Positions 13,251-21,886 of a stretch of DNA of 52,537 nt are shown one piece after another. Each line of letters starts with the position of its first letter. Within the stretch, counting starts at the first letter, position 1. The position numbers were made by a program, and so were the translations under genes. Source of the stretch: Anaerotruncus sp. G3(2012) (lineage in GTDB: Bacteria > Bacillota > Clostridia > Oscillospirales > Ruminococcaceae); NCBI RefSeq assembly GCF_000403395.2, contig NZ_KE159668.1, forward strand, positions 193,468 to 246,004, written 5' to 3'. A model generated the notes under the pieces. It made no database searches. It saw only the letters and a list, made by a program, of their open reading frames with translations, and was not told where the DNA came from.

Positions 13251-14765
13251 ATGGCGAATATGGATTATCTGGTAATTGAGGACATCCATAAGAGTTTCTA
13301 CGGGGTGGAAGTCCTGAAGGGGGTCAGCTTCTCGGCGGCGTCCGGGGAGGTACACGGGCTGCTCGGCGGCAACGGCGCGGGAAAGTCCACCCTGATGAAT
13401 GTGCTCGGCGGACTTTATACCAAGGATTCCGGACGCATCTGCATCAACGGGCAGGAGGTCCAGATTCACGACACCAAGGCGGCGGAGCGCGCGGGAATCG
13501 CGTTCATCCATCAGGAGCTGAAGCTGTTTGACCTGCGCAGCGTGGCGGAGAATATCATGATCTCCAACCTGCCGGTCAAAGGGCCCTTCCGCCTGATAGA
13601 CGATAAAAAGAAAAACGAGATGGCGAAAAAGTATCTCGACGAGGTGGGGCTGAATGTCGAGCCGACCACCCGCCTCGGGGAACTGAGCATCGCGGAACAG
13701 CAGCAGGTCGAGATTGCCAAGGCGCTCTCGCTCGACGCGAAAATCCTGATCTTCGACGAGCCGACCTCCTCGCTGACCAACCGCGAAACCCGCATCCTGT
13801 TCGAGATCATCCGCAAGCTCAAGGCGGGCGGGGCGTGCATCATCTATATCTCGCACAAATCGGACGAGATTTTTGAAATCTGCGACAAGGTGACTGTCCT
13901 GCGAAACGGCGAGAACGTCGGCACGCTGGACACCAAGGCCGCGACCAACGACGAGCTGGTCAGCCTGATTATCGGGCGAAAGCTGGAACAGTATTTCCCC
14001 CAGCTCCCGCCCGCACCAGGGGAGGACGCCCCGAAGGTGCTTGAGGTGAAAGACCTTGTCAACCGCAAGCTGGCGGGGGTCTCGTTCAGCCTGCGCAAGG
14101 GGGAAATCCTCGGCCTGTTCGGGCTGGTGGGCGCGGGGCGCTCGGAAACCGCGCGGGCGATCTTCGGGCTGGACTACCTCGCCTCGGGGGAAATCTATAT
14201 TGAGGGGAACAAGGTCAAACTGGGTTCCCCGCACCGGGCGATGAAAAACGGGATCAGCTTTCTGACCGAAAACCGCCGGGAAGAGGGGCTTGTGCTCAAA
14301 ATGGACATCCGGCGCAACCTGACCTTCCCGATCCTCGACCGGATCAGCGTGCCGGGAGCGGGCTATGTCCGCCGCAAAAAGGAGATGGGGCTGGTCAAGG
14401 ATGCGTTCAGCCGGTTCCTCATCAAGGCGACCGGTCCGGAACAGCGGTCGGGCACCCTCTCGGGCGGCAACCAGCAGAAGGTGGTCCTGTCCAAGTGGTT
14501 CATGACCGAATCCAAGGTGCTGATTCTGGATGAGCCGACCCGCGGCGTGGATGTCGGCGCCAAGGCGGAGATCTACGAGCTGATTACCGAGATGGTAAGC
14601 AAGGGGCTTTCGGTCATCATGATCTCCTGCGAAGAGTCCGAGATGCTCGGCATGTGCCACCGCATCCTGGTCATGCGGGACGGCGAAATCATCGGCGAGT
14701 TTAACCGCGAGGACGCCACACAGGAAAAACTCGTCGGACTATGTATGGGAGGGAAAACGGTATGA
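13251..14765 (+). CDS. Sugar ABC importer ATPase, two-domain RbsA/MglA type
   Basis: 504 residues from ATG 13251 after GAGGG. The first ATPase domain has Walker A GGNGAGKSTLM and Walker B ILIFDEPTSSL, with signature LSIAEQQQ. The second has the degenerate P-loop GLVGAGRSETARAIFG, signature LSGGNQQKV and Walker B LILDEPTRGVD. This pairing with a weakened second P-loop is normal for CUT2 sugar importers. It energises uptake with the permeases at 14762 and 16972 and the binding protein at 15777. It overlaps the permease start by four bases. Confidence 0.95.
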   Translation: MANMDYLVIEDIHKSFYGVEVLKGVSFSAASGEVHGLLGGNGAGKSTLMNVLGGLYTKDSGRICINGQEVQIHDTKAAERAGIAFIHQELKLFDLRSVAENIMISNLPVKGPFRLIDDKKKNEMAKKYLDEVGLNVEPTTRLGELSIAEQQQVEIAKALSLDAKILIFDEPTSSLTNRETRILFEIIRKLKAGGACIIYISHKSDEIFEICDKVTVLRNGENVGTLDTKAATNDELVSLIIGRKLEQYFPQLPPAPGEDAPKVLEVKDLVNRKLAGVSFSLRKGEILGLFGLVGAGRSETARAIFGLDYLASGEIYIEGNKVKLGSPHRAMKNGISFLTENRREEGLVLKMDIRRNLTFPILDRISVPGAGYVRRKKEMGLVKDAFSRFLIKATGPEQRSGTLSGGNQQKVVLSKWFMTESKVLILDEPTRGVDVGAKAEIYELITEMVSKGLSVIMISCEESEMLGMCHRILVMRDGEIIGEFNREDATQEKLVGLCMGGKTV

Positions 14766-15748
14766 GCGGAATCAATCGGGTGAAAAGCCTTGTGTTCAAA
14801 AATGCGACCCCGATCCTGATCGCGCTGTTGGCAGTGTTTGTGCTGATTAAGATGCCGGTGTTCTTCACCATCTCCAACCTGATGTCGCTCGGCTCGCAGG
14901 CTGCGATCTGGGGGTTGGCCGCAATCGGCATGACCATGCTGATCCTCACCGGCGTGACCGACGTTTCGGTCGGTGCGCAGATCTATCTCGGCGGCGTTCT
15001 GGTGGTGCGTGTCTACCAGGCGACCGAAAGCATGCTGCTGGGGCTGCTCTGCTCGATGATCGTCTGTATGCTGGTCAGCGCGTTCAACGGCTATGCGATT
15101 GTCAAGCTCGGGCTGCCCTCGATGATTACCACCCTCGCGATGCAGCAGGTCTGCAACGGGCTGGCGTCGATCATCATTGGGCGGGACTCGGTGATCAAGA
15201 TGCCGGACGCCTTTTCCAAGCTCGGGCAGAGCCGGCTGTTCAATATCCCGATCAGCGTGCTCATCTTCCTGCTGCTCTTCCTGATCAGCGTGGTGGTCAT
15301 GAACCACACCCGGTTCGGCCGATATGTTTATGCAATCGGCAACAACTCAGATGCGATCGCCGCTTCGGGCGTCAACGTCTTCCGCATCCGGGAGATCACC
15401 TTCCTGGTGACCGGCGCGCTCTGCGGGCTGGCGGGGACGATCAACGTTTCGCGGATCGGCGGCGCACAGTTCGGGATGGGCGCACAGATGGAGTTTTCCT
15501 GTATGGCGGCGGTGGTTGTCGGCGGCACCAGTATGCTGGGCGGCAGCGGCAACATCATCGGCACTCTGCTCGGGGTGTTCGTCATCGCCTCGATGGATCA
15601 GCTCCTGCGGATGTTCAACGTCTCGATCTATCTTTACAATGTGTTCTGGGGTGGAGTCGTGCTCTTCACCGTCAGCATGGATCTGCTGAAAAAATATCAG
15701 GAAAAGCGGGAACGGGAGATGCGCCTCGCAACGGACAGGAATTCCTGA
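14762..15748 (+). CDS. Sugar ABC importer permease 1 (RbsC type)
   Basis: 328 residues from ATG 14762, which overlaps the ATPase stop (ATGA) and has GGAGGG at seven bases. About nine to ten hydrophobic segments of the BPD_transp_2 kind are visible. The cytoplasmic loop conserved in RbsC proteins is present: GRYVYAIGNNSDAIAASGVNV, followed by AAVVVGGTSMLGGSGN. It forms the membrane channel of the importer. A second, different permease is encoded after the binding protein, so the channel is probably a heterodimer. Confidence 0.93.
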   Translation: MSGINRVKSLVFKNATPILIALLAVFVLIKMPVFFTISNLMSLGSQAAIWGLAAIGMTMLILTGVTDVSVGAQIYLGGVLVVRVYQATESMLLGLLCSMIVCMLVSAFNGYAIVKLGLPSMITTLAMQQVCNGLASIIIGRDSVIKMPDAFSKLGQSRLFNIPISVLIFLLLFLISVVVMNHTRFGRYVYAIGNNSDAIAASGVNVFRIREITFLVTGALCGLAGTINVSRIGGAQFGMGAQMEFSCMAAVVVGGTSMLGGSGNIIGTLLGVFVIASMDQLLRMFNVSIYLYNVFWGGVVLFTVSMDLLKKYQEKREREMRLATDRNS

Positions 15749-15776
15749 ACCGAAAAATAAAAATGGAGGGACAATT

Positions 15777-16862
15777 ATGAAACGGAATCTGCTGAAAATG
15801 GGAGCGCTCGCGCTCGCAGCCACATTCTTGCTCACAGCCTGCTCCGGAAGTTCCGGCAGCAGCGCCCCCGCACCACAGGGCGGCGGCTCCGGCGCAGCGG
15901 CCGGGGCGGTCAAAAACCCCAATATCGACGACGGCAAAAATATCGTCGGCATCTGCTGGTCGAGCCTTGCGGCGGAGGCAACCCAGGTGCTGGTCCAGAA
16001 CTATCAGGACCACTACAAGGAGTACGGGATTGACGAGCTGATCCTGCTCCAGGCGGAGGGCAACCTGGAACGCCAGATCGACCAGCTTCAGGACCTCGCC
16101 AACCAGAACTGCGACCTGATTATCTGCAACTCGGTTGACCCGGACGGAATCGCGCCGGTGGTTGAGAACATCATGGCGCAGGGCATCCCGGTAATCGCGG
16201 TTGACCGCCGGATCAGCGCGGACATCTACTTCACCCTGGAAACCGACAACGTCTGCTGCGGACGCGACGTCGCGCGTTCGATCGCGATGATGACCATGAC
16301 CGATGCAGACGGCAACCCCGCAGCAGAGGGATCGGTGGAAGTGCTCAAATGCGTCGGCAACATGACCTCTTCCGCAGTCCGTGACCGTATGTCCGGCCTC
16401 AACGATGAGCTGGCCTACTGGCCGCACCTCAAGGTTGTCGGCGAGCCGAGCGTAGAATCCAACATCGAGAAGGTTTACAACGCGGTGCTGGACGGCTTCA
16501 AAACCAACCCGAACATCAAAGCCATCTTCGTCGTGGGTGACAACCAGGTTGCACCGGTCGTCTCCGCGCTCAAGGAACTGAACATGCTCTTCCCGCCCGA
16601 GGATCCGCGCCATGTCATCATCGCGTCGGTTGACGGTATCTCGAGTGTTGTCAAGGGCATCCAGGCAGGCGAAAACGATATCGTTGCAAACCAGCGTTTC
16701 GACCTCTTTGCAAGCGACGTGCTCAAGGTCTGCCAGGACTACTTCAACGGTGACACTTCGGTAGCGGGCCAGAACAACAAGCTCCCGACCATGATCGTCA
16801 CCCGTCACAATGTGGACTATCTCCAGAAGGAGAATCTGCTGTGGGCGCTTCCTCCCGCATAA
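15777..16862 (+). CDS. Sugar-binding lipoprotein (RbsB type)
   Basis: 361 residues, ATG after ATGGAGGG. The signal peptide ends in the lipobox LLTAC (Cys22), followed by a low-complexity Ser/Gly/Ala/Pro linker to about residue 48. The type I periplasmic-binding fold follows, with NLERQIDQLQDLANQNCD and CNSVDPDGIAPVVENIM, the typical hinge region, and IFVVGDNQVAPVV. It would be anchored outside the membrane and deliver substrate to the permeases. The ligand cannot be named; the enzyme neighbours suggest a sugar acid or amidated sugar. Confidence 0.92.
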   Translation: MKRNLLKMGALALAATFLLTACSGSSGSSAPAPQGGGSGAAAGAVKNPNIDDGKNIVGICWSSLAAEATQVLVQNYQDHYKEYGIDELILLQAEGNLERQIDQLQDLANQNCDLIICNSVDPDGIAPVVENIMAQGIPVIAVDRRISADIYFTLETDNVCCGRDVARSIAMMTMTDADGNPAAEGSVEVLKCVGNMTSSAVRDRMSGLNDELAYWPHLKVVGEPSVESNIEKVYNAVLDGFKTNPNIKAIFVVGDNQVAPVVSALKELNMLFPPEDPRHVIIASVDGISSVVKGIQAGENDIVANQRFDLFASDVLKVCQDYFNGDTSVAGQNNKLPTMIVTRHNVDYLQKENLLWALPPA

Positions 16863-16895
16863 TTGAGCGGCAGAGTGTCCAGTCCCCTGACCGGG

Positions 16896-16920
16896 GCCGG
16901 CGGCGCTATCCGCCGCCGGC
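16896..16920 (+). terminator. Intercistronic hairpin after binding-protein gene
   Basis: GCCGGCGGCG-ctatc-CGCCGCCGGC, perfect ten-base stem, no T tract. Hairpins behind binding-protein genes commonly protect that mRNA end and raise its yield over the permease; a comparable one is at 38402. Confidence 0.7.
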
Positions 16921-16971
16921 TCCCGGAATGGGTGAATCTTGCTGTGCAGACAGCACGAAGGAGGTTTCGGC

Positions 16972-17961
16972 ATGGAAAGAACTACCGCCCAGCCGGCCCG
17001 GCGGCTTCCGTTTTCCCGTGATTGGCTGACACCACAGAAACTGATGCTTAACTGCGGCCTGTATCTCGCGATTATCGCGATCTTCGCAACCTTTGCGATC
17101 ATCAATCCGGATTTTCTCACTGCCCGCAATATGGTCAACGTGTTTGAACAGTCAGCCTATTATCTGGTCTGTGCGGTGGGGATCACGTTTGTGCTTGTCA
17201 GCGGCAACAACGATATGTCAGTCGGCTCCCAGATTGCCTTTTCCAGTGTGGTTGCGACCCTGTACCTCTCATCGACCGGGAATATCCCCATGTCGATGCT
17301 GATGATGCTGGCGTTTGCCCTGCTGATCGGATTTTTTAACGGCCTGTTTGTCGTTATTATCGGCCTGCCCCCGTTTATCGGGACGATCGCGACCGGCTAT
17401 GTGGTGCGCGGTATCGTCGCCTACTATACCAAACAGGAGACCCAGTATGGGTTACCCCGCGTCTACACCCAGTTCGCATGGACCAAGACGTTCGGCATCT
17501 CCAATCTGACCTGGATTGCGCTGCTGATCATGCTGTTCGGGCTTTATGTGCTGCATTGCACCTCGTTCGGGCGCAAGGTCTACGCCTGCGGCGGAAATCC
17601 CGTTGCGGCGCAGGTTATGGGGATCAACGTAAAGCGGGTCAAGATCGCCTGTTATATGATTTCGGCCGTTTCGGCGGCGGTAGCGGCCATGATGCTGATG
17701 TCGCGGATGGGTGCGGCCCGCTCGGGCACTGCCGATCTGCTGCATACCGAATGCGTTGCGGCTGCGGTCATCGGCGGGACCAGCCTGAAAGGCGGACAGG
17801 GAAGTGTCATCGGTACCTTTGTAGGTGTTTTTCTGGTCGCAATGATCCGCAACGGGCTAAACAGCGAGGGGATCAACTCGTTCTGGCAGCTCGTGTTTAC
17901 CGGAGGGATCACCCTGTTTGCCGCGGTGCTGGATAGCTATAAATCGCGCGCAAACGCCTGA
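16972..17961 (+). CDS. Sugar ABC importer permease 2 (RbsC type)
   Basis: 329 residues from ATG 16972, ten bases after GGAGG. Same fold as permease 1: the loop GRKVYACGGNPVAAQVMG and the glycine-rich VIGGTSLKGGQGSVIG are visible within nine to ten hydrophobic segments. The N-terminal 30 residues are polar and basic, longer than in permease 1. It is the last gene of the operon that starts at 8590, followed by a terminator. With permease 1 it probably forms a heterodimeric channel. Confidence 0.92.
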   Translation: MERTTAQPARRLPFSRDWLTPQKLMLNCGLYLAIIAIFATFAIINPDFLTARNMVNVFEQSAYYLVCAVGITFVLVSGNNDMSVGSQIAFSSVVATLYLSSTGNIPMSMLMMLAFALLIGFFNGLFVVIIGLPPFIGTIATGYVVRGIVAYYTKQETQYGLPRVYTQFAWTKTFGISNLTWIALLIMLFGLYVLHCTSFGRKVYACGGNPVAAQVMGINVKRVKIACYMISAVSAAVAAMMLMSRMGAARSGTADLLHTECVAAAVIGGTSLKGGQGSVIGTFVGVFLVAMIRNGLNSEGINSFWQLVFTGGITLFAAVLDSYKSRANA

Positions 17962-17978
17962 CCCGAAAAGAAGGCTCC

Positions 17979-18018
17979 AAAAAGGGGACCCGGACGGAAT
18001 CCGCTGGGCCCCCTTTTT
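17979..18018 (+). terminator. Terminator of the 8590-17961 operon
   Basis: AAAAAGGGGACCC pairs with GGGCCCCCTTTTT around a loop at 17992-18004; a T run follows. Located 17 bases after the permease stop. Confidence 0.85.
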
Positions 18019-18049
18019 CTGTAGGGATATTTTGCAGGGCGATGAAGGC

Positions 18050-18200
18050 TCCGCCACCACGCCCCGCTGTTTTTGACCGCCGCACTGCGAGCGTTTCAGA
18101 GCGCAGCTGCCAAAGCGGCTCTTAGGCCGGGCAAAAATGGACGAGATTTTAGCGCCGCGCTCCGGCCTGAGATTCGGCGTTTCGCACCGGTCGGGCCATG
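18050..18200 (+). repeat. Dispersed intergenic repeat, copy A
   Basis: Non-coding GC-rich block with CCGCCGCACTGCGAGCGT, GCCAA, TTAGGCCGGGCA and a following ATGGACGAGATTTTAGCG. The same ordered blocks occur at 36060-36180 and, reversed and shorter, at 34215-34275. No gene is seen in 18019-18253. Confidence 0.55.
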
Positions 18201-18253
18201 CATGACGTTCCAGCAGCAGTTTTTCGGGTAATTTGCCGCCTAAGAACGGCAAA

Positions 18254-18284
18254 AGGGTGCTTTTTGCAAGTGAAAAAGCACCCT
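18254..18284 (-). terminator. Terminator of the minus-strand barrel gene
   Basis: AGGGTGCTTTTT (18254-18265) pairs perfectly with AAAAAGCACCCT (18273-18284), loop of seven bases. On the minus strand the stem is followed by TTTT. It is 18 bases past the stop of the gene at 18302. Confidence 0.8.
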
Positions 18285-18301
18285 CGAAAAGGTAGGACAG
18301 T

Positions 18302-19105
18302 TTAAAAAAGGTTATGCAGCAGGCGGCAGGCTTCCGGGAGGTCGGAAACGGGGTTCCGGGCATACGCCTCGATGCTGACCCGCCCCTGGTATCCAGCGGA
18401 AAAGAGCGGTTCGAGGGCATCCCGGCAAGCAGATAGATCGTCCTGCAATGGATAGGTGCGCTCAGGATATGCCGCGTAATGGATATGCCGGAGCTTCTGG
18501 CCGCGGCAGAGCTGCATGAGCGAATCAGGGCTGTCCTGCTGTTTCCAGAAATGGTAGAAATCAACGATCACACCGACATTCCCACACCCGCAGGCATCCG
18601 CTGCGCGCTGCGCATCCGAGAGGGTGGAAACAAAGCTGTGTTCCTCGTCGTTGATCGGCTCGATCGCCAGCGAGACCCCGCGTTCCGCTGCCTGCGTCCC
18701 GAACCGGTGAAGGAACTCCAGATACTGCGGGAAGCCGTCCCGCTCCCAGTCGAAGCCCTCCGGAACGGTGGCGCGGTTCGGCCCACTCATCGTGATGAGG
18801 CTGGTCCCCATCTGTTCGGCTGCCGAGAGGGAGCGGTGGATATAGTCTTCCAGACGCACAGGATCAGCGTGCGGCCCGATCAACGCCATTCCTTTGGGGA
18901 TCGCGTTGTTAAACACCTCGGCAGGCAAGCGGGCTTCATCGAGCAGTTTGCGGTAGGCGGCGGTTTCCCTGGCGTCCAGCAGGAGCAGCCGCGCAAGCGA
19001 TACCTCCGCATAATCGTAGCCTGACTGCCCGGCCAGCGGGACAGCTCTGCGGGCAAGCGGGTCATCCGGGGTGGCGAGCAGCAGCAGACAGCAGCCAGTT
19101 TTCAT
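18302..19105 (-). CDS. Sugar isomerase/epimerase, TIM barrel
   Basis: 267 residues. Barrel ligand motifs are LAIEPINDEEHSF, VIVDFYHFWKQQ, LRHIHYAAYPER and VSIEAYARN, supplying the Glu, Asp, His and Glu positions of the xylose-isomerase-like epimerase superfamily. It resembles hydroxypyruvate isomerase or ketose epimerases. It stands alone on the minus strand, divergent from the LacI regulator, with GGAGGTCG before the ATG. Divergent placement suggests control by that regulator. Substrate unknown. Confidence 0.82.
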   Translation of the reverse strand: MKTGCCLLLLATPDDPLARRAVPLAGQSGYDYAEVSLARLLLLDARETAAYRKLLDEARLPAEVFNNAIPKGMALIGPHADPVRLEDYIHRSLSAAEQMGTSLITMSGPNRATVPEGFDWERDGFPQYLEFLHRFGTQAAERGVSLAIEPINDEEHSFVSTLSDAQRAADACGCGNVGVIVDFYHFWKQQDSPDSLMQLCRGQKLRHIHYAAYPERTYPLQDDLSACRDALEPLFSAGYQGRVSIEAYARNPVSDLPEACRLLHNLF

Positions 19106-19458
19106 AAAGAACGACCTCCTTCGTTGGATTAAAAAAGAATAGAAATACAGAACCCGTATTCACAACCATTCGACACCGCCTGAGCGGGTCTTTGGCTGGC
19201 CTGCCGCGTTGAAAAATCTTGCAATACACAAAGTATTGTCTGCGTTTTTTCGCCTTGCAGGGCAGCAAAATCCCTCGCCCATCCGGCATCATCTGATTAT
19301 GAATACAGGTTCACAGTTTCCGGATGATCGGGCGACAGCACCGAAAATAGAACCCGGCTCCACAGCTCGGCTGTGGATGTCAAAACCTGTGGTTTTGACA
19401 AGATGGTTGAAAAGCATACAAAAAAGGCGAATTTGGGCGGAAAAGCGGTTCTAATAAC
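19106..19458. other. Non-coding divergent region with hairpins
   Basis: No gene is seen. It contains small perfect hairpins: CAATAC-acaaa-GTATTG (about 19222-19238), TCCACAGC-tcg-GCTGTGGA (19359-19377) and GTCAAAACC-tgt-GGTTTTGAC (19379-19399). A weak minus-strand promoter, TTGTGA then 18 bases then TATTCT, lies about 40-70 bases before the 19105 start. The stretch from about 19190 to 19270 resembles a GC-rich intergenic repeat rather than unique sequence. Confidence 0.5.
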
Positions 19459-19487
19459 TTGCAATAATGTTACCATTTTGATATAAT
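19459..19487 (+). promoter_or_regulatory. Promoter of the LacI-family gene
   Basis: TTGCAA (19459-19464), 17-base spacer, perfect TATAAT (19482-19487), 65 bases before the start codon. Confidence 0.75.
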
Positions 19488-19552
19488 TGTGATAGGATTT
19501 GGGAAATTCGGGAAGAAAAAACTGCTGAATATGCGCCAAAGGGGAAAGAACC

Positions 19553-20611
19553 ATGAAGACTACAATCAAAACCATCGCGCAGAAGTGCAATGTTTCTCCT
19601 GTAACGGTTTCGCGTGTGATAGCGAACAATCCGAGCGTGAACGAAAAGACCCGCCAGTTTATCCTCGACACAATGAAAGAGCTGGATTACCGTCCACAAA
19701 AGGTCGAGGCACTCACCGAGCGGCAGCGCGCCCGGATGATCGTTATGGTGATGGAGGACATCACCCGCAACGCCAACGCGATCGTACGGGCAGCGGCAAA
19801 CTATCTGCGGGAGAATGGCTATCTCTCAATCTTTTGTGAAACAGGCGCAAAGGCCGCCTATTTTGATGAATACCTCACTGCACTGATCGAGCGGGGGGTG
19901 GTGGACGGCTGCATCGTCATCACCAGCCTTGCCGCCCGCACCGAGCTGGCGCGGATCGCCGAGAAGCACCGGCAGCTCCCGCTGGTGGCGGTGCACTGGT
20001 GCGAAGCATGGTCGAAAGTAGATTCGGTCATTCTGGACAGCTACCACGGCTCGATCTGCGGCGTTAATTTTCTGGCCGATATGGGGCACAGGTACATCGC
20101 GCTGGTCAACGCGCCTCCGGAGGCGTCAGGCTCCTATGAGGAGCGGATGGGCTATCTGGATACAATGCACAGGCGTGGGCTGCCCGCCGATGAAAAGTAT
20201 ATCCTTTCCGGGAATCTGGAGAAGTCGGGAGGCGTGCAGGCGGCGCGGAAACTGCTCTCCGAGATGCCGGAAGTAACCGCCGTTCTTTCCTCCAACTACG
20301 CGATGGCGCGCGGCATTGTGGATGAACTGGCCGCTGCGGGCAAACGGGTGCCCGAGGATATCAGTGTGGTACCGTTTGGAATCTTCCAGTCGGGGGAGGA
20401 TCAGCGGGACTTCACCGCGGTAGGGGCAAGCTATGTGGACGCCGGAATCATCGCTGCCAGGATCGTGCTGGAGCGGATTCAGGAGATCAAAGAGCATCAG
20501 ATTCAGTTCAATACGGTAAAAAAGGTGGTGCTGGAACCGGAGGTATTCCTCGGCACTTCGGCGCAGCCTCCCGCAAAAGCGTATGTCCCCCAGCTGGAAA
20601 GGAAGCGCTGA
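19553..20611 (+). CDS. LacI-family transcription regulator
   Basis: 352 residues, ATG 19553 seven bases after GGGGAAAG. The N-terminal helix-turn-helix with hinge is classic: TIKTIAQKCNVSPVTVSRVI, then NEKTRQFILDTMKELDYRP. The rest (about 62-340) is a type I binding-protein-like effector domain with LANMGHRYIA-like geometry (FLADMGHRYIALVN). LacI proteins usually repress sugar genes until the inducer binds. Its neighbours are the divergent epimerase (18302), the convergent dehydrogenase (20642) and the amidohydrolase operon (21887), the likely targets. Confidence 0.93.
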   Translation: MKTTIKTIAQKCNVSPVTVSRVIANNPSVNEKTRQFILDTMKELDYRPQKVEALTERQRARMIVMVMEDITRNANAIVRAAANYLRENGYLSIFCETGAKAAYFDEYLTALIERGVVDGCIVITSLAARTELARIAEKHRQLPLVAVHWCEAWSKVDSVILDSYHGSICGVNFLADMGHRYIALVNAPPEASGSYEERMGYLDTMHRRGLPADEKYILSGNLEKSGGVQAARKLLSEMPEVTAVLSSNYAMARGIVDELAAAGKRVPEDISVVPFGIFQSGEDQRDFTAVGASYVDAGIIAARIVLERIQEIKEHQIQFNTVKKVVLEPEVFLGTSAQPPAKAYVPQLERKR

Positions 20612-20637
20612 CCGCTTTTTAGGCGGTCAGCCTTTTT
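20607..20637. terminator. Terminator between convergent genes
   Basis: GCTGACCGC-tttttag-GCGGTCAGC followed by CTTTTT. The stem includes the stop codon of the LacI gene, and the opposing dehydrogenase stop is 5 bases beyond. Confidence 0.8.
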
Positions 20638-20641
20638 GTGC

Positions 20642-21547
20642 TTATTCCGGGAAATCGAACTGGATTTCCAGCCCGGCGGGCTGCTCCAGTGTTTTGACCA
20701 CCGACCAGATGTCCTCCTTGCCGCACTGTTTCATGCTCTCGCGGAAGTTGGACGAGATACCCTCGAGGGCGGGCAGGGAAAGCCCGAATGCGGACGCGGA
20801 TGCACAGGCGATCTGCATGTCTTTATCGAGGATCGAGAGCGGGTTCCCGGTGCCGGTAAACACCCTGCCGGCGACGTGCTTGGCGGTGGCCCGGAAGATG
20901 CCGTTGGAAGCGCTGGTCCCGTCGAGCACCTCAAAAACAGTGCGGGGGTCCAGGCCGGATGCGGTCCCGAGCGCCAGCAGCTCACAGGTTCCCTCGAACA
21001 TCAGGCTGAAAAACGCCTGCATACAGGTTTTGGCTTTCTGCCCCATGCCGGGCTTGTCCCCGACGCGTATGACTGTCGAGCCGAGCTGGTTGAGCAGCTC
21101 CTGATTTTTGGAGAACGCTTCCGGGGATGCGCCGACCATCAGGTAGAGTTCACCCGAAGCGCTGGTTGCAGCGGTACCGCGCACCGGGCAGTCGACCAGA
21201 TGCAGGCCCAACGGTTCCAGCCCTTTCTCCGCTTCCTCACAGGCCGCGTATCCAACCGATGCGGTAACCAGCACACTGCCCCCTTTGGGAAGCACGTTTG
21301 CAGCCCCGTCCTGCCCGAACAGGACGTCCTGCACCTGCTCGCCGTTGAAAACCATCAGAATCAGAGCCGATGCGCCGTCCGCAGCCTGTGCGGGGGAGGG
21401 GGCTGCCGTTCCGCCCTTCTGCTCCAGCAGCTGCATCCGTTCGGGCAGCAGGTCAAAGCCCTGCACCACATAGCCGCGCTTGAGCAGATTTTCCGCAATA
21501 CCCATGCCCATCGTTCCCAGTCCGATGATCCCAATTTTTGTTTTCAT
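20642..21547 (-). CDS. Beta-hydroxyacid dehydrogenase (HIBADH / tartronate-semialdehyde reductase type)
   Basis: 301 residues from ATG 21547, after AAGGGG. An upstream extension to 21637 in the same frame lacks a site and disturbs the Rossmann start. The NAD-binding motif is GIIGLGTMGMGIAENLL. The substrate motif is DCPVRGTAATSASGELYLM, the family DAPVSGG-type block. The catalytic-lysine region is GMGQKAKTCMQAF, with glutamine where asparagine is usual. Enzymes of this family interconvert 3-hydroxyacids and semialdehydes, for example glycerate and tartronate semialdehyde. Together with the barrel isomerases and the reductase at 26184 it would complete a three-carbon-acid route. Confidence 0.88.
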   Translation of the reverse strand: MKTKIGIIGLGTMGMGIAENLLKRGYVVQGFDLLPERMQLLEQKGGTAAPSPAQAADGASALILMVFNGEQVQDVLFGQDGAANVLPKGGSVLVTASVGYAACEEAEKGLEPLGLHLVDCPVRGTAATSASGELYLMVGASPEAFSKNQELLNQLGSTVIRVGDKPGMGQKAKTCMQAFFSLMFEGTCELLALGTASGLDPRTVFEVLDGTSASNGIFRATAKHVAGRVFTGTGNPLSILDKDMQIACASASAFGLSLPALEGISSNFRESMKQCGKEDIWSVVKTLEQPAGLEIQFDFPE

Positions 21548-21608
21548 TGAAATTCCCCTTTTCTTATCAGTTGTTTGGTGATTTGGCCGCACATTTTCCG
21601 CCTTTTTA

Positions 21609-21637
21609 AGACTAAATGATTTGAAATGGAATGTCAA
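21609..21637 (-). promoter_or_regulatory. Promoter of the dehydrogenase gene
   Basis: On the minus strand TTGACA (21637-21632), 17-base spacer, TAGTCT (21614-21609), 62 bases before the start at 21547. Confidence 0.65.
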
Positions 21638-21793
21638 TATAAAGATATAAATTTATCATTAAATATTCATAGAAATTAGCAGGATATATAAGCCATCCCT
21701 TTTTCTCACGGTTGCTTATCTGGAAAAACCACCAATTAGGACCGCTTTTTCTTGACAGGAACAGAGAAAAACAAAAAAATCGATCGTTCCGGA

Positions 21794-21822
21794 TTGCAAT
21801 TTTGATCGCAAAATGTTATCTT
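21794..21822 (+). promoter_or_regulatory. Promoter of the amidohydrolase operon with internal palindrome
   Basis: TTGCAA (21794-21799), 17-base spacer, TATCTT (21817-21822). The spacer carries ATTTTG-atcg-CAAAAT (21799-21814), a palindrome with a central CG as in LacI-family operators. A repressor there would occlude polymerase. The 21548-21886 region has no gene. Confidence 0.6.
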
Positions 21823-21886
21823 ATAAATAGCAAAAAATTATCATTAAATTGCAGAAAAAGAATCAGGAAGGGCAAAAGGAGGTTTC

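Noticed and set aside
11728-13251. 507-codon minus-strand frame, and similar ones at 13044-14660 and 15672-17138
   Set aside because: Antisense to amidase, ABC and binding-protein genes with strong matches; no start signal and an odd residue composition.
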